The notes beneath the pieces were generated by a model that saw nothing but the letters and a program-made list of their open reading frames with translations, searched no databases and was not told the origin of the DNA. DNA of 64,000 nucleotides from Jatrophihabitans sp964244045 (GTDB lineage Bacteria; Actinomycetota; Actinomycetes; Mycobacteriales; Jatrophihabitantaceae), in contig NZ_CAXTHK010000023.1 in the NCBI RefSeq assembly GCF_964244045.1, forward strand, positions 1 to 64,000, given 5' to 3'. The translations under genes and the position numbers were made by a program. Shown here in pieces: positions 51,799 to 60,195 of the stretch (its first letter is position 1; each line of letters starts with the position of its first letter).

Positions 51799-53324
51799 CA
51801 GGACCACCCCCTCGTCGACGTGGGGTCGTCGGCCGTGTCGTCATCGAGTTGGCCGTAGGTGGCTGACGGAGCGAGCCGGTTGTCGCGGGCGTAGGCAAGC
51901 GCGGCGGCAGTGCGTTGATCGACGTCGAAGACCTTCGTCCGGGCGCCGGTGACACGGGCCCGAGCCGTCTCGAGGTCGGCTTTTAGCTGCTGGCCGTCTT
52001 TACCGTCGAAGCAGCGGCGCAGCTTGGCGATGATCGGCGGGGCGTTGCCCGCGATCACCAACGCATGCTTTTCCTGGATGCGGCGGATGTCGCCCGGGCG
52101 CAATACCCGCACGTCCTCACCGGAGCGGGACGTGCCGATGCCGCCCGGGCCGTCGGAGACTGTCTGGCGGCTGATGCGCACGTCGTCGATCAGCTCGGAC
52201 AACTCCCGGTAGAACTGGACGTCCTTGCCGCCGCCGAAGATCACCAGGTTGTTTGTCAAGCCAAACAAGCTGAGTGCCTCGTCCTCACCGTAGGCCACGA
52301 CCATCTGTTTCCACGTCTGGCTGGCGTAAATGAAGCTCAGTCCTAGCGCGCGTTCGTTGGCCATTCGCACCCGCAGCGTCGGCAACGGAGTGGTCGAGGG
52401 CAGCTCGTCCAGGCACGCGAGGAAGCACGGCGTCATTCGCCCGTGCGGCGCGTTAGTTGCGATGCACAGCGCCGTGTCGAGCACGTGTTCGGCGATCGCC
52501 GTCATCAACGGTGCCGCAGAGGCGTAGGGATCTTCTCGGCCGAGCAAATAGATGGTGCCTTGCTTGGCCATCAGGTCGGCGATGTCGGTCGCCGGACGAC
52601 CCCGCGACGGGATGCAGCGGGCGCGGATTTCGGGCTGGAAGAACAGTGCCATTGCCTGTTGAACCGTAGTGACGGTGTTGCCGACGGTGTCGGCCGAGCC
52701 ATGCAGCGCGCCGGCGAGCAACCCGTCCCAGAACTTCGCCGCGTGCGGGTGCTGGCGCAGGATCTCGGCCGGTTGTTCGGCCGCGACCGGGTTGGCGATC
52801 CACTCCAGGATGTGGTCGAGATTGCGGCCGGTCAACGCAGCCGCGTGCAAAAACCCCTGCACCACCTTTGCCGTCTCGGCGGCGTAGAACCGGGCAGCGC
52901 CGTCCTGACGTCCACCGGTGACCGCGCCGGTGACTGTCCCGGCGGCGAAGGCCTTCGCCCGCTTCTCGGCGACCTTGGGGTCGACGCACCCGGCGATCGG
53001 GTCCCACACGAACTCCGGCATCCCCGGGGCCGCGCCAAACGGGTCTAGCACGGCGATCGGGCGCGGTAACCCACCCTCCGTCAGCGGCCGTTGCCGCCGC
53101 CCAGCGGTCAGCAGCAGGTCGTCCACCTTCGTCAACGTCGCCATGCCCGCGCCGCGGTGCGCGAGTAGCGCCGGCGCTAGCACGTCGAGTGTCTTACCGG
53201 AGCCCTGCTCGCCGTAGACGCCGGTGGTGCGGTCGTAGCGCGACCACAGCTCGATCCCGCGCGGCGACTGGGATCGGCCGACGCGCCAGCCGACATCGGT
53301 GGGGTTGAAACGTTTGCGAGTCAT
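51795..53324 (-). CDS. TraG/VirD4-type coupling protein, 509 aa
   Basis: The type IV coupling protein that hands the relaxase-DNA complex to the secretion channel. Walker A GEQGSGKT is at residues 38-45. The Walker B-like CLDELPS and the TraG motif SFIYASQTW follow in the second half, with FYRELSELIDDVRISRQT near residue 385. There is no N-terminal membrane segment: the protein starts almost directly with the ATPase core. Membrane anchoring probably comes from a separate small protein of the operon. The start is ATG at 53324; the upstream gene ends 6 bases before. Confidence 0.88.
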   Translation of the reverse strand: MTRKRFNPTDVGWRVGRSQSPRGIELWSRYDRTTGVYGEQGSGKTLDVLAPALLAHRGAGMATLTKVDDLLLTAGRRQRPLTEGGLPRPIAVLDPFGAAPGMPEFVWDPIAGCVDPKVAEKRAKAFAAGTVTGAVTGGRQDGAARFYAAETAKVVQGFLHAAALTGRNLDHILEWIANPVAAEQPAEILRQHPHAAKFWDGLLAGALHGSADTVGNTVTTVQQAMALFFQPEIRARCIPSRGRPATDIADLMAKQGTIYLLGREDPYASAAPLMTAIAEHVLDTALCIATNAPHGRMTPCFLACLDELPSTTPLPTLRVRMANERALGLSFIYASQTWKQMVVAYGEDEALSLFGLTNNLVIFGGGKDVQFYRELSELIDDVRISRQTVSDGPGGIGTSRSGEDVRVLRPGDIRRIQEKHALVIAGNAPPIIAKLRRCFDGKDGQQLKADLETARARVTGARTKVFDVDQRTAAALAYARDNRLAPSATYGQLDDDTADDPTSTRGWSW

Positions 53325-53330
53325 GGCCGT

Positions 53331-54629
53331 TCACCGCCCACGTGACGGAGACGGAGGTTCACTGGCAACGGCACGCAAGCGCCGGTAGGTGTCGTGCTGA
53401 GCGGCGAGCACAGTATTTCCGTGTGCGTGGTCAGCGAGTTTGGCTTGATGGACGGCGACCAGCCGCCTCGGCGGCGTGACCGGTCCGCGCGCAGTAGCAC
53501 GTGAGACGTCGGCCGCGGCCACGACAGCGAGCGTGTGGACGTCGGTCAGTGCGGCTATCGTCTCGGCGAGGTCGGCACCGTCGGCTCGCACAAGGTGGGT
53601 CATGCGGACGATGCCACCTTGCCGATACCGATGCAGGTGCATGTCTGCGCGATCTTCTCGCGGGGGCAGGTCGCGATCGGAGGCCAGCAACATGCCGCCG
53701 TCGGCCCACTGCTGCACCGTGCGCGACAGATTTATGGCCAAGGTCGGCAGGTGTTGCGCGGCCGCTGCGATCTCGGCCTGTTGACGCCCGGGCAGGCCGC
53801 TGGCGTGGAATCCGATCGTGGTCATTGCGTGCACGCGTTCGGCTACTTGGACGACGGGGGGCATGTAGTCCTGGGGTCGGCGGGTGCCGTCGTTGAAGGG
53901 TCGGAGTTCGACTCGGACGGCACGCCACGCCTTTGCGGCGTCGAGCGCGCGCGCGCCGGCCACCGGGGTTGTCGACCCCACCAATTCGGCTGCTCGAACC
54001 GCCAGCTGTTCCGCTGCGAGAGTGACCGCGAGCGTCTGCCCAATCGTGAGTGGCTCGCTCTCGGGTCGCGTGGCCCGCACCAGGTCGGCGACGGCGTTCA
54101 GCACACCTTCTGCCCATATCGGTTCGGCTACTGCTTGGCCTGGAATGGGGGCGTCCAAGATGACGCTGCCACTCCCGGTCGGTGGATCCAGGGCTGCGTC
54201 GCGTGCGATTTGCTGCGCCGCGGAGTGGATAAGCCGCAGGCTTTCCTGGTCGGCCGGATGGGTCGGTGGGTTGAATTGATCGACCTTCGCCAGCGTCAAT
54301 GCGGTGTCGGCGTAGGCCACGGCCAGGGCCCATCGTGATTGGCGGGTCAGCGATTCCCGCAGCGTGGTCACGGCGTCGCCGGCCGCACCGGACAGCTCGG
54401 CCAGTCGGCTGTCCGCAGCGCGGGCGGCTGGGCGCAGCGCCTGACACGCGACGGCGAGCATGCTCACGTGATCCTCGTGCAGCGAGCCGACGGCCTCGGT
54501 GAGCCCGTCCACTCGTAGTGCGGACAGGGTGCGTCCGAGCCGCGCGAGGGCGGCGCCGCGCTCAGCTCGGCTGGCGTCGGCGGCCCGGGCATTGACCATG
54601 TCGAGCAGGTCGCCAATCGACGTTGCCAT
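53331..54629 (-). CDS. Hypothetical transfer-operon protein, 432 aa
   Basis: The start is chosen at the ATG at 54629, which overlaps the previous stop (ATGA); the open frame extends 13 codons further. It is an Ala/Arg-rich, almost entirely helical, soluble protein without signal peptide or membrane segment. It is a fixed neighbour of TraG-like proteins in elements of this kind as far as I remember, but no function is known. Confidence 0.65.
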   Translation of the reverse strand: MATSIGDLLDMVNARAADASRAERGAALARLGRTLSALRVDGLTEAVGSLHEDHVSMLAVACQALRPAARAADSRLAELSGAAGDAVTTLRESLTRQSRWALAVAYADTALTLAKVDQFNPPTHPADQESLRLIHSAAQQIARDAALDPPTGSGSVILDAPIPGQAVAEPIWAEGVLNAVADLVRATRPESEPLTIGQTLAVTLAAEQLAVRAAELVGSTTPVAGARALDAAKAWRAVRVELRPFNDGTRRPQDYMPPVVQVAERVHAMTTIGFHASGLPGRQQAEIAAAAQHLPTLAINLSRTVQQWADGGMLLASDRDLPPREDRADMHLHRYRQGGIVRMTHLVRADGADLAETIAALTDVHTLAVVAAADVSRATARGPVTPPRRLVAVHQAKLADHAHGNTVLAAQHDTYRRLRAVASEPPSPSRGR

Positions 54630-54961
54630 CACGTGGCCTGAAGAAGAGCGCGGCGGGCGTGCGCGCACCCGGTCAGGACACGATGATCAGCGAACGCGTG
54701 CTGGGGCAAGTCCGCGAGGACGGTGAGCGCGGCGCGGATCAGCGTCTCGGCGTCGTGGCCCGCCGCGGGCTGCGCGGTGACCGGTGGTTCGGCGAGAACT
54801 TCGACCGCAGCGAGACACGCCAGCTGGGCTCCAGCCGTGCTGGATGCTATAAGGATGTCGGTGTCGTCCAGGGTGTGCACGGCGAGCAGAAGCAGACCAG
54901 CGGCGCGGGCGCAGGCTGACGTCACCGGGTCCGCGGGCGGGTCGAACGGTCCGTGGCTCAT
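54629..54961 (-). CDS. Hypothetical protein, 110 aa
   Basis: An Ala/Leu-rich, helical, probably soluble protein, coupled by a 4-base overlap to the 432-aa gene. The segment around TSACARAAGLLLLAVHTLD is amphipathic rather than membrane-spanning. No family is recognised. Confidence 0.55.
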   Translation of the reverse strand: MSHGPFDPPADPVTSACARAAGLLLLAVHTLDDTDILIASSTAGAQLACLAAVEVLAEPPVTAQPAAGHDAETLIRAALTVLADLPQHAFADHRVLTGCAHARRALLQAT

Positions 54962-55018
54962 GAGGTGCTCCTCGATTCTGGATTGGGATGTGCGTGGAAT
55001 CGTGCGCCTGCTCGCTGG

Positions 55019-55549
55019 TCATGCGTCTCGTTTCGGACCAAGATGTGGACGGCGCCAGACACGTGATGGGCTCGGCTGCAAACCCGCTCTGGGGTAGCGG
55101 TCGGGTCGGATGATCTCTTGGGCGGCGCGCAGTTGGCTGACGCCCAGCACCAGGTCGGCCTCACTGCGGGTTGCCATCCCGCTGCGAGCGTCGTTCGGGC
55201 GCCGGTAGCGGCTGACCAACACTCCGATAGCGACGGCGAGCATGATCACGATCAGCTCGCAGCCAGCGATGCAGCCATAGACCGCACCGGGTGAGGCGAC
55301 CAGCTCGAGCTGTGTCAGCGGCAAGCCCTGGCCCGGATGCCCGGCCAACACCCCGCCGATTACGTGTCCGATCGTGTCGGAGCCGTGCGGCCAGACCCAG
55401 CCGCCGCCAAACAGGGCCGACGCTAAGCCGAGCCCGGCGAGGGCGGCCAGACCCAGTCCCAGCAGCGCGCCTCCGATCGCCGCGGCGGCGATCTCCCAGC
55501 CTTGGCTGACCGGCTGCGGGTCTCGGCGTCGTTGGTAGGGCGCGGTCAT
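55019..55549 (-). CDS. Membrane protein of the transfer operon, 176 aa
   Basis: The start is the ATG at 55549, overlapping the 103-aa gene; the longer open frame is antisense-like. Two hydrophobic segments are clear: about residues 18-48 (Gly/Ala/Leu-rich, ending ALFGGGWVW) and about residues 92-114 (CELIVIMLAVAIGVLVS). A basic C-terminal half follows, with a helical VLGVSQLRAAQEII segment. It could supply the membrane anchor that the TraG-like protein lacks; that is inference from position. Confidence 0.65.
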   Translation of the reverse strand: MTAPYQRRRDPQPVSQGWEIAAAAIGGALLGLGLAALAGLGLASALFGGGWVWPHGSDTIGHVIGGVLAGHPGQGLPLTQLELVASPGAVYGCIAGCELIVIMLAVAIGVLVSRYRRPNDARSGMATRSEADLVLGVSQLRAAQEIIRPDRYPRAGLQPSPSRVWRRPHLGPKRDA

Positions 55550-55857
55550 CGCGGCGGCCCCGATCGGCGATAGCGGACCGCCTGCTGGATGTGGCGAGCA
55601 GCCGCCCAACCCAGCCGCAGGACGCACACGAACGCCGCGAACAGCAGCAGCGAGGCCATGGCGTCGCTGTGTCGGCTGGCCGCCAGCGCCACGGAGTATC
55701 CGCAGATCAGAGCCAGCAGCGGCAGCAGCTTGTCCAGGAGTGACACCGTCGGTGGGGTGGCGATCCACTCGTGGGGTATCTCGACCGGCCGCGCCCACAA
55801 TTCCCGCGGGATAACTAGCGGCCGGGTGTCTTCCTCGGGGGTGGTTCTGGTGCGCAT
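55546..55857 (-). CDS. Two-TM membrane protein, 103 aa
   Basis: Two adjacent membrane segments lie at about residues 40-60 (LLDKLLPLLALICGYSVALA) and 66-90 (MASLLLFAAFVCVLRLGWAA). Short cytoplasmic ends flank them. This is the size and shape of VirB3- or PrgI-like transfer proteins, but no motif proves it. The stop overlaps the next gene by 4 bases. Confidence 0.6.
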   Translation of the reverse strand: MRTRTTPEEDTRPLVIPRELWARPVEIPHEWIATPPTVSLLDKLLPLLALICGYSVALAASRHSDAMASLLLFAAFVCVLRLGWAAARHIQQAVRYRRSGPPR

Positions 55858-55887
55858 GGTCTCTCCAGTCGTGTGCGTGCGAGGTGC

Positions 55888-57045
55888 TCAGGCGATGTGG
55901 CGGACGTTGGTGATCTCGCCGGACCACTCGGTGGCTTCGGTGAGCTCGACCGGAACGCCGGTCATCGGGGCTTGGATGATGAACAGGTGCCGGCCGTCCT
56001 TCTCGTCGACGTAGCCGGCGACCATGCCCACATGTCCGGGGTTCGCAGCGGTGCCGTCCGAGCCGGGGATCATCACCAGGTCGCCTCCGACGGCCTGGCT
56101 CAGGTCGGTGGGCTCGGCGGCGCCGTTGGCGGTCTGCCCGGCCGCCAAGTGCGGCAAGGCGACACCGGCCGCCGCCCAGGCGGCCATCGTCAACCCGCTG
56201 CAGTCAAAGGCGTTCGGTCCTGCGGCGCCGAATACGTAGGGCTTGCCGAGCTGCTGCAGTGCGAACTTCACGGCCAGGTAGCCCTTGGCCGATCCGCTGA
56301 TCACTAAACCGGCGGGGATCGTGGTCGTACCAGCGACGTTATTGCTGTGTGGGCCGACGATCTTGCCCGCTAGGTCACCGCCGGGGATCGCTCCCCCGCC
56401 GCCCGCACAGATCGCCGGACCGGACCCGGTCGCCGGCGTCGACGCGGTCGATGCGCTGCCGCGGCTCGGTGAACCGGCCGGCGCAGGCCCGGCCGCCGCG
56501 ACCCCGGCGGACCAGAACTGACCGACGAGCTGCTGGGCCAGAACCGCATTTGGCTGGTACCGCTCGGGGTGCTTGGAGATCTGGACTGTCTGCGCGTCGA
56601 CGCCGACGGTGTTGGTCTGCCAGTTCGAGACCTTCACCAGCCGGTCCAGGAACGCGCCCGTCGCCTTGACCGGGTCCATGGCCACGGCCTCGGTGTAGAC
56701 CGACACCCGCTGCTGGAACAGCCCCTCGGAGTCGTGGTCGGACTGGGTCGGGGAGTTGTGCAGCGTCGACTCGGTGTAGGCGGTTGCTTCGGCCACGACG
56801 GCCGCGAACGCGGGCAGGTGACGGCCAGCGGTCACGGACACGATGGTCTGGGCGTTGGCCATCTGCTCGGCGTCGAGGTTGACGGTTCCGATGGTCTGCG
56901 CGGTCCCCCCGCCCGCGCACGCGCTCGAGTTGGGCGAGGCGTTCGCGCCGCCACCGGCCATCACCATCAGCACCGCCGACATCGCGATGATCGGCAGAAC
57001 CGCCACCCCGATAGCGAGCTTCGCCCCGCCGCCCTGGTCACTCAT
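55888..57045 (-). CDS. Cell-wall hydrolase: SLT-like plus NlpC/P60, 385 aa
   Basis: A single N-terminal membrane or signal segment (about residues 8-30) is followed by a lysozyme/SLT-like domain; ATAYTESTLHN near residue 90 contains the likely catalytic Glu, with DHDSEGLFQQR after it. A Gly/Ser/Thr-rich linker leads to a C-terminal NlpC/P60 peptidase with FDCSGL (catalytic Cys near 280) and GHVGMV (His near 338). This is the VirB1-like bifunctional hydrolase that opens peptidoglycan for the conjugation channel in Gram-positive elements. The start is ATG at 57045, one base after the virB4 stop. Confidence 0.87.
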   Translation of the reverse strand: MSDQGGGAKLAIGVAVLPIIAMSAVLMVMAGGGANASPNSSACAGGGTAQTIGTVNLDAEQMANAQTIVSVTAGRHLPAFAAVVAEATAYTESTLHNSPTQSDHDSEGLFQQRVSVYTEAVAMDPVKATGAFLDRLVKVSNWQTNTVGVDAQTVQISKHPERYQPNAVLAQQLVGQFWSAGVAAAGPAPAGSPSRGSASTASTPATGSGPAICAGGGGAIPGGDLAGKIVGPHSNNVAGTTTIPAGLVISGSAKGYLAVKFALQQLGKPYVFGAAGPNAFDCSGLTMAAWAAAGVALPHLAAGQTANGAAEPTDLSQAVGGDLVMIPGSDGTAANPGHVGMVAGYVDEKDGRHLFIIQAPMTGVPVELTEATEWSGEITNVRHIA

Positions 57046-57046
57046 C

Positions 57047-58669
57047 TCAGACCGTCCCCGACAGCGCCGGCTCACCCTGCTGCGATGTCGCCGCCGAAGC
57101 CTCGCCCGCGTCCGGGTTGCCCGCGCAGCCGGGCTTATCGGCGTCAAGAAGCGCCGATTCGGCGACCGCGGTGATCGCGTCGTTGGTATTGGTCAGCGCA
57201 ATGTCGATCGACGTCCGCACCGTCTGAACTTTTGCCACGTGGGAGCCGATCAGCCACAACGCACGGCCCTTCGCGGCGGTGGCCCAGTCGGTGACGATCC
57301 GTTCGGCCATTGGCGTGAGTCCGAGCAGGTCGGACAGCTCGTCGCCGATCTGGTCGTCCTGGCCGAGCAGCACCTTCGTCGCGCACAGGTGCATGAGGTC
57401 CTTGGCGATCGCCACGGCCTGGCTGCCGGCGTCGCCGACGGTGAGCATGTCGCTGGGTTTGTGGGCGATGACGGCCTGGATGCAGCCGTCGCGACGTGAG
57501 AGCCGCAGGTCCGCGTCGAGGGACTTCACCGCGTCGGTGCCCAGGCGCATCTGCTTCCAGCACTCGTCGCGGATGATGATGCGCATGTCGCCGGGCTCGG
57601 CGACCTGCGTCATCGCCCGGCCCCACGAGTTCAGGCACGTCAACGCGACCCCTACCGCTTCGTCGCCGAGCGGGTCCAGCCGGGACAGCGACAGCGACTG
57701 GATCGGTGCCCGCCAGTCCACGTTCACCGTGGTGGCCGCGTCGAACAGCCCCGACAGATGCCCCTTCACCAGCGAGCCGAGCGCGTCACGCATCGGGCGG
57801 GTCTCGTCGAGGAAGTGCTGCCGCGAGCTGTAGCGGCAGTCGACGATCAGCTGCTCGGTCGGGTTGTTCAGCGCGTCCCAGACCTGCGGGATGGTGATCT
57901 CTCCCATCCGGTCCGCACCGGTCGCATAGCCGGTCAGATCACGGATGACCTGCCCGACGGCGGTCTCAGCGGTCGGCCCGAACGGCACGTGCTGCGAGCC
58001 GACGAGACCCTTGATCAGCAACAGCCAACGGGAGAACACCATCGCCGCCCGGCGTTGTGCCTCGGCGCGGGGAAGCTGGGTCCAGTCGTTGCCCAACGGT
58101 CCGAAGTCGAGCGGGTTGATCCGTGCGGGCAGGCCGTGCCCGACGGCGTGTGGCTCAACCCCGAGCGCGCGACACAGCGGCTCGTACTCGTCCTTGACGT
58201 CGCCGAGGATCAGCGTGCGGTAGGAGTAGGCCATCATCCGCAGGCAGAACATCTTGACCGTGCCGGACTTCCCGCGGCCCGGGGCGCCGAAGAACATCAT
58301 GTTCGGGTTGGTCACCCCGGCGATGCCCTGCAGCGTCCAGCCGATCGGATCGACGTGGAACGCCCCACCCGAGAGGTAGTCGATACCCATCTGAGCCCCG
58401 GTCGAGGGCAGCCCGTCACCGGCGATCAGCGGCCACACTCCCCCGACCTGTTCCGAGGTCATCCGGTAGGCCGCGAGCGGCGGCGGGACCGGCGCCCACC
58501 CAGTAGCCCGGCCGGAGATCCCGTGTCTACCGACCACCACCGTGAACTGGTCCATGTCCCTCAGCCGGGCCGGCGGAGCCGCCAGCCCCGGCAGTTCGTG
58601 GCCGAAGTCAGACACCAGCTGTGCGACACCGCGCCCGCCGCGGTGCCCGTCCCCTCCGTGGCGGCTCAC
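57047..58669 (-). CDS. VirB4-like conjugation ATPase, 540 aa
   Basis: The start is GTG at 58669, overlapping the SCO6880 gene stop (GTGA). Walker A GAPGRGKS is near residue 127 and the Walker B-like MRIIIRDECWKQM near 365. QAVIAHKPSDML and a GQDDQIGDELSDLLGLT segment are typical of the VirB4/TraC C-terminal domain. It is shorter than full VirB4 because the N-terminal half seems to be supplied by the separate upstream SCO6880-type protein. It powers the secretion channel from the cytoplasmic face. Confidence 0.85.
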   Translation of the reverse strand: MSRHGGDGHRGGRGVAQLVSDFGHELPGLAAPPARLRDMDQFTVVVGRHGISGRATGWAPVPPPLAAYRMTSEQVGGVWPLIAGDGLPSTGAQMGIDYLSGGAFHVDPIGWTLQGIAGVTNPNMMFFGAPGRGKSGTVKMFCLRMMAYSYRTLILGDVKDEYEPLCRALGVEPHAVGHGLPARINPLDFGPLGNDWTQLPRAEAQRRAAMVFSRWLLLIKGLVGSQHVPFGPTAETAVGQVIRDLTGYATGADRMGEITIPQVWDALNNPTEQLIVDCRYSSRQHFLDETRPMRDALGSLVKGHLSGLFDAATTVNVDWRAPIQSLSLSRLDPLGDEAVGVALTCLNSWGRAMTQVAEPGDMRIIIRDECWKQMRLGTDAVKSLDADLRLSRRDGCIQAVIAHKPSDMLTVGDAGSQAVAIAKDLMHLCATKVLLGQDDQIGDELSDLLGLTPMAERIVTDWATAAKGRALWLIGSHVAKVQTVRTSIDIALTNTNDAITAVAESALLDADKPGCAGNPDAGEASAATSQQGEPALSGTV

Positions 58670-60195
58670 TTGACACCCCGGCGCTTGGGAAGGCCGATGC
58701 CGAGCGGGATGCAGGCGGCCGCGAACGCCGAGTCCTGTGCCAGGTCGAGACGCAGCGGCTTGAACCCGGACCCGGTGATGTTGGATTCCAGCCGTCGTCC
58801 GTAGTCGGTTATCGACCAGGTGTTGGGCACCGTCACCGAGGCCGCGGTCGCGACCCGCACGAGGGCGTTGCCGTCGGCGAGGCGGACGTCTTGAACTTCG
58901 ACGCGGGCGGCGTCGCGGCGATGGGCCGCGCGGACCTTGAACCCGCCCTTGCGCCGCATCTCGCTGGCCAGCTCCGAGGACAGCGACTCGTTGCCGACGA
59001 TGCGATCGGCCTTCCCGGCGGGGATCGGCTCGAAGAACACCGTCACCGAGCGCCGCTCCCCCGCCGTGGTGGGCGTGAAGACCGGGGCGAGAGCACCCAT
59101 GACAGCGCCCTTGTCCGGCAGCAGAATCGTGCAGGTCACCGACTGCCACGCGTCGTGGGCGTAGAAGCGGCGCTCCGGGTTCGGCGTCGACGTCGGCCCG
59201 ACCGCAGCCATCGGCAGCGCCGCGGCGACGTTCGGGTCGTTTTGCGCGGCGATGTCGGCTGCGGTGAGCCCGGCCCGGTCACCGGGCGCGAAGCCGGTGC
59301 GGATCGCGGCCGCGAGCGCCGGGGAGTCCAGCCAGCTCACGGTGGTGCAGCCGACCGGGCCCATCAGGCGGGCCTCGACCTCGCCCATCACCCCGTACAT
59401 CACGCGGGCGCGCCCGTCGATGCCGCCGCCGGCTTCCTTGGCCTGTTTGGCGATGCGGCCTTCCGGGACGACGATGGTCACGAACGCTTCGTGCCGCACT
59501 CCGGCCTGCGTCATCACCGCGGCGAGTTCGGTGTTCACCGCCAACGCCAGCGGTGGCGCGTCGCGGCGCAGGTTGGCCTGCTGCCACGCGGCCCGCTCGG
59601 CGCCGTCGTCGGGGACGGTGCGGATCTGCAGCGCGATGACCGACACCAGTTCGGCGGTCGCGGCGCCCTCGAGCAGCTCCGACAGCCCGTTGCCCATCCG
59701 GGTGCGGGCCGGCACCTCGGACAGCCCGATGCCGGGATGGGTGATGCGGGCGACGACCGCCCACGTGCGTTCGCGGTTGTCGGCCACGATCGCCGGGCGG
59801 GCCAGCAGCGGCCCGAACGGCGGCCCGTCGTGGGTGCGGATGCCGGCCAGCACACCCGGCAGGTCGGCTTCGTCGAAGTTCTCGACGGTGCCGGCGGCAG
59901 CCTTCGACTGCCATTCGGTCCAGCGCATGACGACTCCTACAGATCGGAACAGCGAATCGAGCGCCCAGCGGAACGCCGAGCGGCCTTTCACGGGGACCGC
60001 GACCAGCACGATCAACACGAGCCACACCGGGGTCCAGCCCAGGGCCAGCAGCCAGGCGTGGGCGCCGGCGGCCAGCAGCAGCGGCAGCCCGCCGAGCAGG
60101 ATTGTGATCCACGCCCCGCCGCCCAGGCCGAGGAACCAGCCCTGCTTGTCCTTGGACCACGACCCGTAACGGATCGGCCCAGCCGGGGCGGTCAT
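58666..60195 (-). CDS. SCO6880-family transfer protein, 509 aa
   Basis: The N-terminus has two membrane segments (about residues 20-65) after a RYGSWSKDKQGWFLGL start, followed by a long soluble mixed domain. This is the pattern of the SCO6880 family of actinobacterial conjugative elements, which I read as a VirB3/VirB4-N-like fusion. It precedes the VirB4 ATPase core with a 4-base overlap, consistent with the two forming one machine. No ATPase motif is present. The ATG start is at 60195, overlapping the upstream stop. Confidence 0.8.
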   Translation of the reverse strand: MTAPAGPIRYGSWSKDKQGWFLGLGGGAWITILLGGLPLLLAAGAHAWLLALGWTPVWLVLIVLVAVPVKGRSAFRWALDSLFRSVGVVMRWTEWQSKAAAGTVENFDEADLPGVLAGIRTHDGPPFGPLLARPAIVADNRERTWAVVARITHPGIGLSEVPARTRMGNGLSELLEGAATAELVSVIALQIRTVPDDGAERAAWQQANLRRDAPPLALAVNTELAAVMTQAGVRHEAFVTIVVPEGRIAKQAKEAGGGIDGRARVMYGVMGEVEARLMGPVGCTTVSWLDSPALAAAIRTGFAPGDRAGLTAADIAAQNDPNVAAALPMAAVGPTSTPNPERRFYAHDAWQSVTCTILLPDKGAVMGALAPVFTPTTAGERRSVTVFFEPIPAGKADRIVGNESLSSELASEMRRKGGFKVRAAHRRDAARVEVQDVRLADGNALVRVATAASVTVPNTWSITDYGRRLESNITGSGFKPLRLDLAQDSAFAAACIPLGIGLPKRRGVK

